Below are positions 15,264 through 24,763 of a stretch of DNA of 49,740 nucleotides, piece after piece. The position numbers were made by a program, and so were the translations under genes. Positions within the stretch are counted from its first letter, which is position 1. The number at the start of each line of letters is the position of its first letter. The notes beneath the pieces are model-generated. The model was given only the letters and a program-made list of their open reading frames with translations. It searched no databases and was not told the origin of the DNA. The stretch is taken from the NCBI GenBank assembly GCA_017436645.1, contig JAFSCR010000014.1, forward strand, positions 1 to 49,740. The letters are read 5' to 3'. The DNA comes from Clostridia bacterium. Lineage in GTDB: Bacteria; Bacillota; Clostridia; UMGS1883; UMGS1540.

Positions 15264-16582
15264 TGAAAGCAGGTCATTCTTGGAATTATACCCCTTATGC
15301 CCCCTTCGACAGACAGTCCGACCTTGAAAACCCCATGTTTTTACGGCTTGCGCCGCAGAAAAACGGCTTTCAGATGGAATGGTACGCCCCGAAGGCGGCT
15401 ACTTATACCCTTTTCGTCCGCGAAAGAGAAGGCAAGGCGGAAAAAGCATACCCCCTTACGGACAAAACCATTACCGTTTCGGACCTTTCTGAAAGAGAAA
15501 CCTACATTCTCCGCATTGACGGACCCAGCGGCACCAAAAGCCGCGAACGGCTTCTTTATACTATGGATGTGCCCGGCACGGTAATCAATTACCTGCACCC
15601 TGAAGACCCTGCCTACATTTATTCGGGAAAATTCCTCTGTTCCCCTTCCCTTGTCATTATGCCAAGCGGAAAATACATTGTTTCTATGGATGTATTCAAC
15701 CGCCACGCACCCCAGAACCACACCATTTTGTTTGAATCCACCGACCAAGGCAAAACCTGGCAATACTTAACGGAAATTCACCCCTTATTCTGGGGCAAAC
15801 TTTTCCTTCACCGTGGCGAATTATATTTACTGGGCGTTTCAGGCCAGTACGCCAACGTGATTATCGGCAAGAGTACGGACGAGGGGAAAACCTGGTCCAC
15901 CCCTGTTATTCTTTTCTACGGTTCTTCATCCGTTGGAGAAGGGTTCCACAGGGCACCTTGTGTTATAGAAGAGCATGACGGCAGACTCTGGACTTCCATG
16001 GAATACGGAAGCGCATACATAAACGGATATTGCAACTGCGTTCTTTCCGCCGATATGGAAGGGGACCTTTTAAGCCCTGAAAGCTGGACCATTTCCTCCC
16101 CCTATCGGCAGGAGGACGGAAGCCTTGCCATTGAAGGGAATGTGATTACCGCCCCTGACGGCACCCTTATAAATTTCCTTCGCTATAAATACGAAGAGGC
16201 GCTTCTTCTCCGCGTAAACACAGAGGACTTCCACGCTCCCAACACCCTGATAAAGAAGCTTCCCTTCCCCATGGCAAGAACAAAATTTGAGATAAAACGC
16301 CACAAAAACGGAAAATATTATGCACTTGGAAATGACTGTAAGCACCAGAGAACAAAGCTTAGTGTTTACTCCTCTCCGGACCTTATGAACTGGAAATACG
16401 AAACTGCGGTACTGGATTATTCTGCGGCAGATACGAACAAGGTAGGCTTCCAGTATCCCGTGTTTGAATTTGAAGAAGAAGGCTTCCTCGTTATTTCCCG
16501 TACGGCTTTCGGCGGCGCGACGTGTTATCACGACAATAATCTTATTACATGCCACCGTATCCCCTTCGATTTCAGTAAATAA
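15263..16582 (+). CDS. Cytosolic Asp-box (sialidase-superfamily) protein
   Basis: A 439-residue protein with a fibronectin III-like N-terminal region (about 20-105) and a beta-propeller with two clear Asp-boxes: STDQGKTW (159-166) and STDEGKTW (204-211). There is no signal peptide or anchor, so it works inside the cell, unlike most secreted sialidases. Its start overlaps the aldolase stop (TAATG), showing translational coupling. Together with the aldolase and the kinase-regulator it suggests catabolism of an imported sialic-acid-like sugar. I cannot place the full sialidase catalytic set (Arg triad, Tyr/Glu), so glycosidase activity is uncertain. Confidence 0.75.
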   Translation: MKAGHSWNYTPYAPFDRQSDLENPMFLRLAPQKNGFQMEWYAPKAATYTLFVREREGKAEKAYPLTDKTITVSDLSERETYILRIDGPSGTKSRERLLYTMDVPGTVINYLHPEDPAYIYSGKFLCSPSLVIMPSGKYIVSMDVFNRHAPQNHTILFESTDQGKTWQYLTEIHPLFWGKLFLHRGELYLLGVSGQYANVIIGKSTDEGKTWSTPVILFYGSSSVGEGFHRAPCVIEEHDGRLWTSMEYGSAYINGYCNCVLSADMEGDLLSPESWTISSPYRQEDGSLAIEGNVITAPDGTLINFLRYKYEEALLLRVNTEDFHAPNTLIKKLPFPMARTKFEIKRHKNGKYYALGNDCKHQRTKLSVYSSPDLMNWKYETAVLDYSAADTNKVGFQYPVFEFEEEGFLVISRTAFGGATCYHDNNLITCHRIPFDFSK

Positions 16583-16586
16583 TTTC

Positions 16587-16612
16587 AAGACCGCCAAAGG
16601 CGGTCTTTTTCT
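16587..16612 (+). terminator. Intrinsic terminator of the kinase/aldolase/Asp-box operon
   Basis: Perfect 9-bp stem AAGACCGCC-AAA-GGCGGTCTT followed by TTT and C, 4 bases after the stop codon. Confidence 0.88.
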
Positions 16613-16640
16613 TGACAAAATATGAAAAAAATCGTATAAT
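16612..16640 (+). promoter_or_regulatory. Consensus promoter of the DUF436 gene
   Basis: Perfect TTGACA (16612-16617), 17-base spacer and perfect TATAAT (16635-16640), directly after the preceding terminator. AAGGAGG (16653-16659) precedes the ATG by 7 bases. Confidence 0.9.
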
Positions 16641-16666
16641 AAAAGTACACACAAGGAGGCATAGAA

Positions 16667-17209
16667 ATGGAAGAAATTAAAAAAGCCGTCCGGCTTTCTA
16701 TGGAAGAACTCATAAAAGAAGCTGACCTAAAAAGCGGGCAGCTTCTCATTATTGGCTGCAGCACAAGCGAAGTGGCAGGCGAAAAAATCGGAAAGGGGAG
16801 CGTTTATGATATTGGCGAGGCCATTATCTCTGCCGCCCTCTCCGTTTTAAAGCCCCTCGGCATATACCTTGCAGTAGGCTGCTGTGAACATTTAAACCGT
16901 GCCGTCATTATGGAAAGAGAAGCGGCGGAAAAATACGGGTATGAAATTGTTTCCGTGATTCCCCAGCCGAAAGCAGGAGGCAGCGCAGGCACGGCTGCCT
17001 GGAAACTTCTCGATGATGCGGTGGCGGTGGAATTTGCCGCATGCCATGCAGGCATGGATATTGGTGACACGTTTATCGGCATGCACCTTCGCCATGTGGC
17101 GGTGCCTGTTCGCCTTTCTGTAAAAAACATAGGCTCTGCACACGTTACCTTTGCAAAAACAAGACCGAAATACATTGGCGGCTCCCGTGCCGTTTATGAA
17201 ATAAACTAA
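16667..17209 (+). CDS. ywlG: DUF436 / UPF0340 family protein (YwlG-like)
   Basis: A 180-residue member of the UPF0340/TIGR01440 family found across Bacillota. Family landmarks are IGCSTSEVAGEKIGKGS near residue 29, AVGCCEHLNRA near 69 and a C-terminal ARTRPKYIGG-like block (here KTRPKYIGGSRA). No biochemical function is established for the family. It has a fully consensus promoter, implying strong constitutive expression, and is followed after 34 bases by an NlpC/P60 hydrolase gene. Confidence 0.9.
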   Translation: MEEIKKAVRLSMEELIKEADLKSGQLLIIGCSTSEVAGEKIGKGSVYDIGEAIISAALSVLKPLGIYLAVGCCEHLNRAVIMEREAAEKYGYEIVSVIPQPKAGGSAGTAAWKLLDDAVAVEFAACHAGMDIGDTFIGMHLRHVAVPVRLSVKNIGSAHVTFAKTRPKYIGGSRAVYEIN

Positions 17210-17243
17210 GCTTTCTACGGAAAAGAAAAGGAGGGAAACCCCT

Positions 17244-17951
17244 TTGAAAAAATACATTCCCCTTTTGGCACTCATCTTGCTCCTTTCGCCGCTTGGCACC
17301 AGTGCCGCCCACGGCTCAGGGGCAGTCAATGCCACAGATTTAAACGTCCGTTCCGCCCCTTCTACCGATGCGGGCATCCTCGGAAAACTGGATAAAAACG
17401 AAACGGTAAAAATCTTAACGAAAACAGGCGGTGCCTGGTTTAAAATTGAGTTTGAAGGCAAAATCGGCTACGTTCATGCCACCTATATTCTTGACAGCCG
17501 TACCGATGCCCCCCAAACCCCCAAGCCTGTAGAAAATGAGCCGGGTACGAATCCTTCCACGCCCCCTGCAAGTGCCAACGGGCAGCTTGTAGTGGATACG
17601 GCAAAGAAATATCTCGGCATCCCCTATGTGTACGGCGGTTCATCCCCCTCGGGATTTGACTGCAGCGGTCTTGTCCAGTATGTTTTTCGTGAGCTGGGCG
17701 TTTCCATAAACCGTGTTGCGGCGGACCAGACGGCACACGGCACACCCATTTCGAAAGAAAACCTCCAGCCGGGGGACGTTGTCTTTTTCCACAACACCGC
17801 CAGATATTCCACCATAAACCACGTAGGCATTTACGTTGGGGACGGAAACTTTATCCATGCACCGCAGACGGGTGATGTTGTGAAAATTACCACCCTCGAT
17901 TCGGGCTACTATGCAAGAACGTTTGTGGCGGCAAGAAGAATATTGGAATAA
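17244..17951 (+). CDS. Secreted SH3b-NlpC/P60 cell wall hydrolase
   Basis: A 235-residue exported peptidoglycan hydrolase. Residues 1-22 form a signal peptide. An SH3b cell-wall-binding domain spans about 29-85 (LNVRSAPSTDAGILG), a Pro-rich linker 88-112, and an NlpC/P60 domain 114-235. The catalytic triad candidates are Cys140 (FDCSGL), His193 (NHVGIYVG) and His205 (FIHAP). The family cuts D-Glu to diamino acid bonds in stem peptides. The start is TTG at 17244, fixed by AAGGAGG 8-9 bases upstream; no ATG fits. It ends at a terminator shared with the convergent lon gene. Confidence 0.9.
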   Translation: MKKYIPLLALILLLSPLGTSAAHGSGAVNATDLNVRSAPSTDAGILGKLDKNETVKILTKTGGAWFKIEFEGKIGYVHATYILDSRTDAPQTPKPVENEPGTNPSTPPASANGQLVVDTAKKYLGIPYVYGGSSPSGFDCSGLVQYVFRELGVSINRVAADQTAHGTPISKENLQPGDVVFFHNTARYSTINHVGIYVGDGNFIHAPQTGDVVKITTLDSGYYARTFVAARRILE

Positions 17952-17954
17952 CAG

Positions 17955-17983
17955 AAAAGGAGCTGAAATTCAGCTCCTTTTTT
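17955..17983. terminator. Bidirectional terminator between the NlpC/P60 gene and lon
   Basis: Stem AAAAGGAGCTGAA / TTCAGCTCCTTTT with a one-base loop. A/T flanks give T-runs in both directions, serving the two convergent genes. Confidence 0.85.
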
Positions 17984-17984
17984 A

Positions 17985-20363
17985 TTATGCCTGTACCTGT
18001 GTAAAGGTTTGGGCGTTCGGCAAATAATCCGGCTCCCCTGCCTGCTTCTTGTCACCGGGCAAAAGCGCAAGGGAGAACACTTCATCCATATCGGAAACGG
18101 GAATAATGGAAAGTGCCTTCTTTACAGAGGCAGGCAGTTCATCCGTATCCCGCAGGTTTTCTTTTGGAATGAGAACGGTTTTCTTGCCGAGGCGATGCGC
18201 CGCCAGAAGTTTTTCTTTAATCCCCCCAACAGGGAGAACCTTGCCCCGAAGGGTAATTTCTCCGGTCATGGCAATGTCGCCCAAAACGGGGCGGAGAGAA
18301 AGCGCAGAGGCAACAGCCGTCGCAAGGGTTATGCCGGCGGACGGGCCATCCTTTGGCACTGCACCTTCCGGCACATGGATATGCAAATCCCGATTTTTAT
18401 AAAAATCAGGGTCAATGCCGAGCATTTCGGCACGGGTGCGGATAAAGCTGACAGCGGCCGAGGCGGATTCCTTCATTACATCTCCAAGGCTTCCCGTAAG
18501 CTGTACTTTTCCGGTGCCGGGCATTGTGGCCACTTCTATGCGGAGGGTTTCGCCGCCCACAGCCGTCCATGCAAGGCCGGATGCCGTACCGATTTCGTTT
18601 TTGCCTGTTTCCGTATCTCTTATAAACTTATATTTCCCTAAATAGTCTTCTGTATTTTTTGCCGTCACCGTAATTTTTTCTTCGCCCTTTGTCACTTTGC
18701 CGGCAATTCTTCGGCAAAGGTGGGCAATTTCTCTTTCCAGCTGACGGACGCCTGCTTCTCTTGTATAATGTTCAATAATGGTTCGCATTGCATCCCGACG
18801 GACCGTTACGTTTTTATCCCAAAGGCCGTGGCTTCGAAGCGTTTTCGGCAGAAGATGGCGCATGGCGATTTCCAGTTTTTCTTCTTCCGTATACCCTGAA
18901 ATTTCAATCACTTCCATGCGGTCATATAAAGGACGGGGAATTCTGTCCCGATCGTTTGCGGTTGTGATAAACATGACGTTTTCAAGAGAAAACGGGACTT
19001 CCAGATAGTGGTCACGGAACGAGTGGTTTTGTGCAGGGTCTAAAACTTCCAAAAGTGCCGATGCAGGGTCGCCTTTATAGTCCTGCCCCAGCTTATCAAT
19101 TTCGTCGAGAAGAATGAGGGGATTTTCCGTGCCCCCACGGCGGACCGCATCCATAATGCGGCCGGGCATGGAGCCGATATATGTTTTTCTGTGGCCACGG
19201 ATTTCCGCCTCGTCATGCACGCCGCCGAGGGAAATACGGACGTATTCACGCCCGAGTGCCTCTGCCACACTCTTTACAATGGACGTTTTGCCAACGCCCG
19301 GCGGCCCCACAAGACAAAGAATCTGCCCACGCAGGTCCCCTGCCAGTTTGCGGACGGCAAGATACTCCAGTAGTCTTTCTTTTACCTTTTCAAGACCGAA
19401 GTGGTCACGCTCCAGTATTCTTTCTGCCTTCCTGAGATTTTCGTTTTCCATACTGCGAATCCCGTAAGGCATATCAAGGAGCGTTTCGAGATACGTATAA
19501 GTTACTGCGGCTTCCGGTGAGGACGGGTTCTGCCGCCGAAGTTTCCCCAGTTCCTTTTCCGCTTTCTCCCGCACTTCGTCCGGCAAAGCTTTGGAATAAA
19601 TTTTATTTTCAAAATTCGTAATGTCCTCGTCAAAGTCATCGCCGAGTTCTCTGGAAATGACCTGAAGCTGTTCTCTTAAATAGGCTTCCTTGCGGTGCTG
19701 TGCTAGATTTTCCTGCACCTTGCCTTGAATTTCGTTCTCGGTTCTTAAAACCTCCACTTCACCCTCTAAGATGACGATGAACTTTTCCGCACGCGCGGCA
19801 ATATTTTTTTCTTCTAAAATTGCCTGTTTATCGGCAGGTCTTAAAAAGAAGTTGGATGCGAGAAAATCAAGGTATTTGCCAAAATCCTTTTCCCCCGAAA
19901 CGGTGCGGTAAAGGTCTCCGTTGGCTCTTTTATTAAGGCTTAAGTATTCTTCAAAAAGGCGGTCGATAACCCGTTTTGCCGCCTCCATCTCCGTTTCGTC
20001 AAATCCACGGCGAAGGGAACGGATTTGTTTTACCTCGCAGGTATAAAAATCGCCTTCCGTGGAAATATCCATAAGCTCCGCACGGGATATCCCCTCCACC
20101 AAAACTCTTACGTAATTTTGCGGCAGGCGGAGAAGCTGACGGATTTTTGCTACCGTTCCGATGCGGTAAACGCCATCTGCCCCCGGTTCGTTTTCGGCGG
20201 CATCAATTTGTGTTGTCAGGAAAGCGGTTTGTCCGTTTTGCATGGCCGCTTCAAGGGCCCGAATGGATTTCTCACGTGCCACATCAAAATGGAGAACCAT
20301 ATATGGAAAAATAACAATGCCACGAACGGGAATCAGCGGCATTGTCAGCGTTTTCAGTTGCAT
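17985..20363 (-). CDS. lon: ATP-dependent protease Lon (LonA)
   Basis: A 792-residue full-length LonA: N-terminal substrate-binding LON domain ([13 protein letters not shown]), central AAA+ ATPase with Walker [10 protein letters not shown] and Walker [10 protein letters not shown], and a C-terminal Ser-Lys protease domain (PKDGPSAG serine; [13 protein letters not shown] lysine). It degrades misfolded and regulatory proteins in the cytoplasm. The ATG at 20363 is chosen because AAAGGAG lies 9-10 bases upstream; a 32-codon longer frame runs back through its own promoter. A palindrome overlaps its promoter and may be an operator. It lies downstream of lonB on the same strand with its own promoter. 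Confidence 0.95.
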   Translation of the reverse strand: MQLKTLTMPLIPVRGIVIFPYMVLHFDVAREKSIRALEAAMQNGQTAFLTTQIDAAENEPGADGVYRIGTVAKIRQLLRLPQNYVRVLVEGISRAELMDISTEGDFYTCEVKQIRSLRRGFDETEMEAAKRVIDRLFEEYLSLNKRANGDLYRTVSGEKDFGKYLDFLASNFFLRPADKQAILEEKNIAARAEKFIVILEGEVEVLRTENEIQGKVQENLAQHRKEAYLREQLQVISRELGDDFDEDITNFENKIYSKALPDEVREKAEKELGKLRRQNPSSPEAAVTYTYLETLLDMPYGIRSMENENLRKAERILERDHFGLEKVKERLLEYLAVRKLAGDLRGQILCLVGPPGVGKTSIVKSVAEALGREYVRISLGGVHDEAEIRGHRKTYIGSMPGRIMDAVRRGGTENPLILLDEIDKLGQDYKGDPASALLEVLDPAQNHSFRDHYLEVPFSLENVMFITTANDRDRIPRPLYDRMEVIEISGYTEEEKLEIAMRHLLPKTLRSHGLWDKNVTVRRDAMRTIIEHYTREAGVRQLEREIAHLCRRIAGKVTKGEEKITVTAKNTEDYLGKYKFIRDTETGKNEIGTASGLAWTAVGGETLRIEVATMPGTGKVQLTGSLGDVMKESASAAVSFIRTRAEMLGIDPDFYKNRDLHIHVPEGAVPKDGPSAGITLATAVASALSLRPVLGDIAMTGEITLRGKVLPVGGIKEKLLAAHRLGKKTVLIPKENLRDTDELPASVKKALSIIPVSDMDEVFSLALLPGDKKQAGEPDYLPNAQTFTQVQA

Positions 20364-20379
20364 GAAAATGCGCTCCTTT

Positions 20380-20425
20380 CTGTAGGGGTTTTCTACAGTA
20401 TAGCGCATTTTCGCCCATTTTTCAA
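20380..20425 (-). promoter_or_regulatory. lon promoter with overlapping inverted repeat
   Basis: On the minus strand TTGAAA (20420-20425), 17-base spacer, TATACT (20397-20402). An inverted repeat CTGTAG-7-CTACAG (20380-20398) begins at the -10 and covers the start of transcription. This is a good position for a repressor operator. It does not match the CtsR heptad repeat or the CIRCE element that I know. Confidence 0.7.
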
Positions 20426-20491
20426 GTGTTTCTTCCAAACTATGCGGTTTTTGCCCCATGTATTTTCAGGAACTTGCGGGTGTTTTTGTGT

Positions 20492-22108
20492 CTACTGACT
20501 TATTTTGTGCCCGAACAAAACGGAAAGAAGCATGTTTCCGTCGGGGACGGGAATAATCTCTATATCCGCCTCATGAAGGGTTTCTGCATTTTCCGAAGGC
20601 AAAAACACCTTCTGAATGCCGCACGCCCGTGCCGCCGCCAATTTTTGCAGCACCCCGCCCACAGGCAGAGTCGAGCCACGGGGCGTAATTTCACCCGTGA
20701 GGGCCACAGTATCGGGAATAGGTTTTTCAAAAATGGCAGAATACAGCGCCGCCAAAATAGAAAGCCCTGCGGAAGGGCCGTCCGCCATGGCAAAGGACGG
20801 AAAGTTTATGCGGATTTCAAAGTCTTCGCCCGAAATGCCGCAAGCATTTTCTAAAAAAGCAAGGGCGTTTTCTGCCGCAGAAAGGGCGGTGCTTTTTCTC
20901 GTCAGCTGTCTTTGCCCGATTTGCACCGTTTCCGTTTCCGAGGCGCCTGACGTAATCAGCTTCCCCTCCCCTTTTTTATAAACGCTCGTCACCTCAATAT
21001 CCATAATGATGCCGCCAAAGCCCGAAACGGCAAGGCCACGTACCGTGCCGATGCGCTCTTTTCCATAGCTTTTTACTTGCATGCGAGGTACATAACGGGC
21101 CGCTTCCGCCACACGCAGTATGTCGGCATGGGTAATTATGCTTCGCCCCTCGCACGCCGCATAGCTGCCTGCCGTTTGCATGAGATTTACGGCGTCACGC
21201 CCGTTCTGTGCATAATCGGCCACCGCCCCATATGCCGTTTCCTCTGCCGAAAATCCGCTTTTTTCAGCGGCCAGAGCGGCAATGGATAAAATTTCAGGCA
21301 TGGATAAGTCATCAAAAAACACTTCTCTGCACCTTGAGCGAAGGGCCGGCGGCAGTTCTTCGGGCTGGCGTGTGGTGGCACCCACAAGCCGAAAATCTGC
21401 AGGGAGTCCGTTTTGAAACATATCGTGAATGTGCCTTGGGATATCCTTGTTTTCCCGACTGTAATAGGCGCTTTCAAAATAAACACATCTGTCTTCAAGA
21501 ACCTTTAAAAGCTTGTTAAGCTGCAAAGGGGGCAATTCGCCGATTTCATCTAAAAACAAAATGCCGCCATGGGCTTTTGTGACGGCCCCTGCCTTCGGCT
21601 GAGGAATACCACCGGGCCCGTATGCGCCGGCGCCCTGATAAATGGGGTCATGGACGGAGCCGATTAAAGGGTCCGCAATGCCACGCTCGTCATACCGAAG
21701 GGTAGCCGCATCCATTTCCACAAATTTTGCATCCTTCCCGAACGGGGACCCGGGGTTTTTCACCGCTTCCCGAAGTGCCGCCCTTGCCGCCGCCGTTTTC
21801 CCAACGCCCGGCGGCCCGTAAATAATCACATGCTGGGGATTTTCGCCGCAAAGAGCCGCCCGAAGGGCCAGTATTCCCCTCTCCTGCCCACGGATTTCTG
21901 CAAAGGACGTGGGCCGTGTCTTTTCCGAAAGCGGCACGGTAAGGTGCACGGACCTGAGTTTATGCAGTTTTTCAAGTTCTCTGCCCGATTCCTTTTTAAG
22001 ACCGCTTTCGCCGCTTTTTTGCGAGCGGAGAAGGTTATAAAAATAAAAGGCGGAAACCGCCGAAAAGCAAAGCTGGGACAAAAGAAGTACAGTTGTCAGC
22101 AAAACCAT
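20492..22108 (-). CDS. lonB: Lon-like ATP-dependent protease LonB
   Basis: A 538-residue LonB: an N-terminal membrane segment (about residues 1-25) instead of the LON domain, AAA+ ATPase with Walker [13 protein letters not shown] and LFLDEIGELP, and a Ser-Lys protease domain (MADGPSAG serine; LPVGGVLQK lysine). In Bacillus LonB acts in the forespore. GGGAGG lies only one base before ATG 22108 but 7 bases before an in-frame TTG at 22102, so TTG may be the true start. It is divergent from spoIIIAA, whose product belongs to the same developmental programme. Confidence 0.9.
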   Translation of the reverse strand: MVLLTTVLLLSQLCFSAVSAFYFYNLLRSQKSGESGLKKESGRELEKLHKLRSVHLTVPLSEKTRPTSFAEIRGQERGILALRAALCGENPQHVIIYGPPGVGKTAAARAALREAVKNPGSPFGKDAKFVEMDAATLRYDERGIADPLIGSVHDPIYQGAGAYGPGGIPQPKAGAVTKAHGGILFLDEIGELPPLQLNKLLKVLEDRCVYFESAYYSRENKDIPRHIHDMFQNGLPADFRLVGATTRQPEELPPALRSRCREVFFDDLSMPEILSIAALAAEKSGFSAEETAYGAVADYAQNGRDAVNLMQTAGSYAACEGRSIITHADILRVAEAARYVPRMQVKSYGKERIGTVRGLAVSGFGGIIMDIEVTSVYKKGEGKLITSGASETETVQIGQRQLTRKSTALSAAENALAFLENACGISGEDFEIRINFPSFAMADGPSAGLSILAALYSAIFEKPIPDTVALTGEITPRGSTLPVGGVLQKLAAARACGIQKVFLPSENAETLHEADIEIIPVPDGNMLLSVLFGHKISQ

Positions 22109-22218
22109 TCCTCCCTATCTTTTATAAATAGTATTTTCCGCATTATAAAAAATATGAAAAAGGCGTTCTGGAAAAATTTCGCTTTGCATATTCGTATAAA
22201 AAAGGAGGCTGTGTTTCT

Positions 22219-23079
22219 TTGGAGAAAAACTCTCTTTCTTATTTTTTCCCTGCTGAAATTGCTTTAGAGCTTTCTGCCATGCCCCTCCCCCTCGGCGACG
22301 TGCGTGAAATCCGCCTTCGTGCCGGGGCACCCCTTGTGGTGGTTGGAAAGAAAACGTATGTGGGTGAAAAAATCATTGACGGCATGACGGTGGAACGGAC
22401 GGCGCAGCGCATGTGCCTAAATTCCGTCTATGCAAAACAGGAGGAACTAAAAAACGGCTTTGTCACCCTGCCGGGCGGCCACAGAGCCGGCTTTTGCGGC
22501 AGAGCCGTTATGGAAAACGGCCATGTGCGTGCCCTGACCGACATTTCCTCCATAAATCTCCGTATTGCCCACGAAATCCCAGGGGCGGCGGATAAAATTC
22601 TCCCTGCGCTCGTTTCTGGAAACGATATACATAATACCCTCATCGTATCTCCCCCCGGCTGTGGGAAAACCACCATTTTGCGGGATATTGCCCGTCAGCT
22701 CGGCAGCAGAATATACGGTTTTCGGGTGGGCATTGCAGACGAGAGGGGCGAAATTGCCGCCATGCATCGGGGCACTGCGCAATGCGATATCGGAATTTTT
22801 ACCGACGTGTATGACGGATTCCCCAAAAAAGATGCCATGCAAATGCTTCTGCGGGGTATGGCGCCGAAGGTGGTCATAACGGACGAACTGGGCGGCGAAG
22901 AGGACGAGGAAGCCGTGCGGGCACTTACCCACCGCGGCGTTCGGGTCATCTGCTCCCTTCACGGCACAGGCAGAGAGGACGCCCTCTCCCGCCCCGGCAT
23001 CGGCGCACTTTTGCGGCAGGGAATTTTTAAAAAAGTGGTGACCCTGGGCGGTGTGGGGAAAATTCTTTCCATAGAATAA
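22219..23079 (+). CDS. spoIIIAA: Stage III sporulation protein AA (ATPase), orphan
   Basis: A 286-residue secretion-type ATPase of the SpoIIIAA family: EIRLRAG motif near residue 32, Walker A SPPGCGKTT near 144, ADERGEIAA, and ITDELGGEEDEEA. In endospore formers it powers the SpoIIIA-SpoIIQ channel between mother cell and forespore. The start is TTG (22219) with AAAGGAGG about 10 bases upstream. A terminator follows immediately, so spoIIIAB to spoIIIAH are not downstream as in the usual eight-gene operon. Confidence 0.9.
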   Translation: MEKNSLSYFFPAEIALELSAMPLPLGDVREIRLRAGAPLVVVGKKTYVGEKIIDGMTVERTAQRMCLNSVYAKQEELKNGFVTLPGGHRAGFCGRAVMENGHVRALTDISSINLRIAHEIPGAADKILPALVSGNDIHNTLIVSPPGCGKTTILRDIARQLGSRIYGFRVGIADERGEIAAMHRGTAQCDIGIFTDVYDGFPKKDAMQMLLRGMAPKVVITDELGGEEDEEAVRALTHRGVRVICSLHGTGREDALSRPGIGALLRQGIFKKVVTLGGVGKILSIE

Positions 23080-23110
23080 AAGACGGGACCAAAAGGTGGT
23101 CCCGTCTTTT
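23078..23110. terminator. Bidirectional terminator between spoIIIAA and ymdB
   Basis: 13-bp stem AAAAGACGGGACC / GGTCCCGTCTTTT (23078-23090 / 23098-23110). It overlaps the spoIIIAA stop on the left and touches the ymdB stop on the right. Confidence 0.88.
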
Positions 23111-23873
23111 ATTCTTGTATTCTTTCTATTCTGATAGCTTTGCCTTTTTCGTTTGTTTCAATAAACACGCCCGATGCCATATGCCGCCCACGTGCCACCT
23201 CATAGCCCCGACGGACGGAGGAGGTAAACCGTTCTACTGCAATGGTGCTGTCCACACCGAGGACGCTGTCAATGGCGCCGCACATGCCTGCATCCGTCAG
23301 ATACCCTGTGCCCGAGGGGAGAATGCATTCATCCGCCGTCTGCACATGGGTGTGGGTGCCGATAACGGCGCTGACTCTGCCGTCAAGATAGAAGCCCAGC
23401 GCCTTTTTCTCGCTGGTTGCTTCTGCGTGAAAATCTACGAAAATGTGTGGCGTGTCCACACTTTTTAAAAGCGCGTCCGCCGTTTCAAAGGGGCTTTTTG
23501 AAGGCATATCCATATAAAGCCTTCCCAGAAGATTGATAACGGCCAGTTTTTCGCCTCTGTCCGTAGTATATACATAAATGCCGCTTCCCGGATCCTTTGC
23601 CGGAAGATTATGGGGGCGTAAAATGGGCATTTCATCAAAAAGGCCGATAATCTCTTTCTTTGACCAGACGTGGTTTCCCGTGGTAAACACATCCACACCC
23701 GCCCGAAGAAGGGTTTCGGCGTGCTCACGGGTAATTCCAAAGCCGCCTGCCGCATTTTCGCAGTTGGCAATGCACACATCGGCACCAAAGCGTTTTCTGA
23801 GCATATTGATATTTTCAAGCACCGCTTCTCTTCCCGGCCTGCCCACAATATCACCGAAAAATAATATTTTCAT
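23109..23873 (-). CDS. ymdB: YmdB-family metallophosphoesterase
   Basis: A 254-residue calcineurin-like phosphoesterase of the TIGR00282/YmdB family. Metal ligands are visible in GDIVGRPG (Asp8), CENAAGG, TGNHVW, DFHAEATSEK and GTHTHVQTAD. Bacillus YmdB hydrolyses cyclic nucleotides in vitro and affects biofilm and motility decisions. It usually lies beside rny, which is not present here. It is the second gene of a two-gene minus-strand operon, 10 bases after the PHP gene. Confidence 0.92.
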   Translation of the reverse strand: MKILFFGDIVGRPGREAVLENINMLRKRFGADVCIANCENAAGGFGITREHAETLLRAGVDVFTTGNHVWSKKEIIGLFDEMPILRPHNLPAKDPGSGIYVYTTDRGEKLAVINLLGRLYMDMPSKSPFETADALLKSVDTPHIFVDFHAEATSEKKALGFYLDGRVSAVIGTHTHVQTADECILPSGTGYLTDAGMCGAIDSVLGVDSTIAVERFTSSVRRGYEVARGRHMASGVFIETNEKGKAIRIERIQE

Positions 23874-23883
23874 TTTTTCTCCT

Positions 23884-24720
23884 TTAGGCCCGAAGTTTCT
23901 TCATGTTTTCAAGCACTTCATAGGGGATTTCCATGTTTCCGAGGCCGCGCCCGATGGAAATATGGGGCTTCATTTTGCCGTGGAAATCCGTGCCGCCCGA
24001 AATTGCCAGATCAAGCTTTTTGGCAAGATGCTGATACTCTGCCTGCATTTCGGGGGTGTATTCTGTATAGTACCCTTCAATGCCGTCCATGCCGGCATCT
24101 TTTAAATCTTTTACAAAATCATAAAGTTCCTGTCCCTCAAGACGGGTAAGATGGAGATGGGCCAAAAATGCAAGGCCGCCTGCTTTCTTAATAAGTTCCA
24201 CCGCATCACGGGGCGAGAGAAGCTGGAGGGAGGAATAACCGGGTTTTCCGTTTGAAAGGTATTTATCAAATGCTTCCTTGACAGAAGAAACATACCCTCT
24301 GTTTGCCATAACTCTTGCAAAATGGGCACGGCCGATAATCCCGTTTGGTGCAAGCTCCATGGCATCCTCCACTGTTACGGGAAAACCGATTTTGCGAAGG
24401 TTTTCTGCCGTTTCGTAATTTCTCTGCATACGGACTCTTTTGATTTCTTCCAGTTTTTCAAGAAAAGCGGCGTCCTTTAAATCCACAAAGTAGCCGAGAA
24501 CGTGGGTTTCCGTTTTAAACTTTGCAGAAAGTTCAATGCCGGGAATCACTTCAACGCCTACCTCTTCGCCACGTTTCATAGCTTCCTCTACACCGTCAAT
24601 CACATCGTGGTCGGTAAGAGAAATGGCACGAAGGCCGGCTTCTTTTGCTGTATCCACAACCTGAAAAGGCTCCAGACCGCCGTCACTTTTTACGGAATGG
24701 GTGTGTAAATCAATAAACAT
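23884..24720 (-). CDS. PHP-domain phosphoesterase (TrpH/YciV-like)
   Basis: A 278-residue PHP phosphoesterase. Metal-binding motifs are DLHTHSVKSDG (4-14), LTDHD (36-40), IPGIELS (60-66), AHL near 187 and GTDFHG near 247. The family includes 5'-nucleotidases and 5'-3' exonucleases such as RNase AM, which act on RNA or 3',5'-bisphosphates. GGGAGA lies before the ATG. It leads an operon with ymdB. The precise substrate is not readable from sequence. Confidence 0.88.
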   Translation of the reverse strand: MFIDLHTHSVKSDGGLEPFQVVDTAKEAGLRAISLTDHDVIDGVEEAMKRGEEVGVEVIPGIELSAKFKTETHVLGYFVDLKDAAFLEKLEEIKRVRMQRNYETAENLRKIGFPVTVEDAMELAPNGIIGRAHFARVMANRGYVSSVKEAFDKYLSNGKPGYSSLQLLSPRDAVELIKKAGGLAFLAHLHLTRLEGQELYDFVKDLKDAGMDGIEGYYTEYTPEMQAEYQHLAKKLDLAISGGTDFHGKMKPHISIGRGLGNMEIPYEVLENMKKLRA

Positions 24721-24763
24721 ATCTATCTCCCTTTTTTCTTTCTCTTATTTTATATAATAGAAA

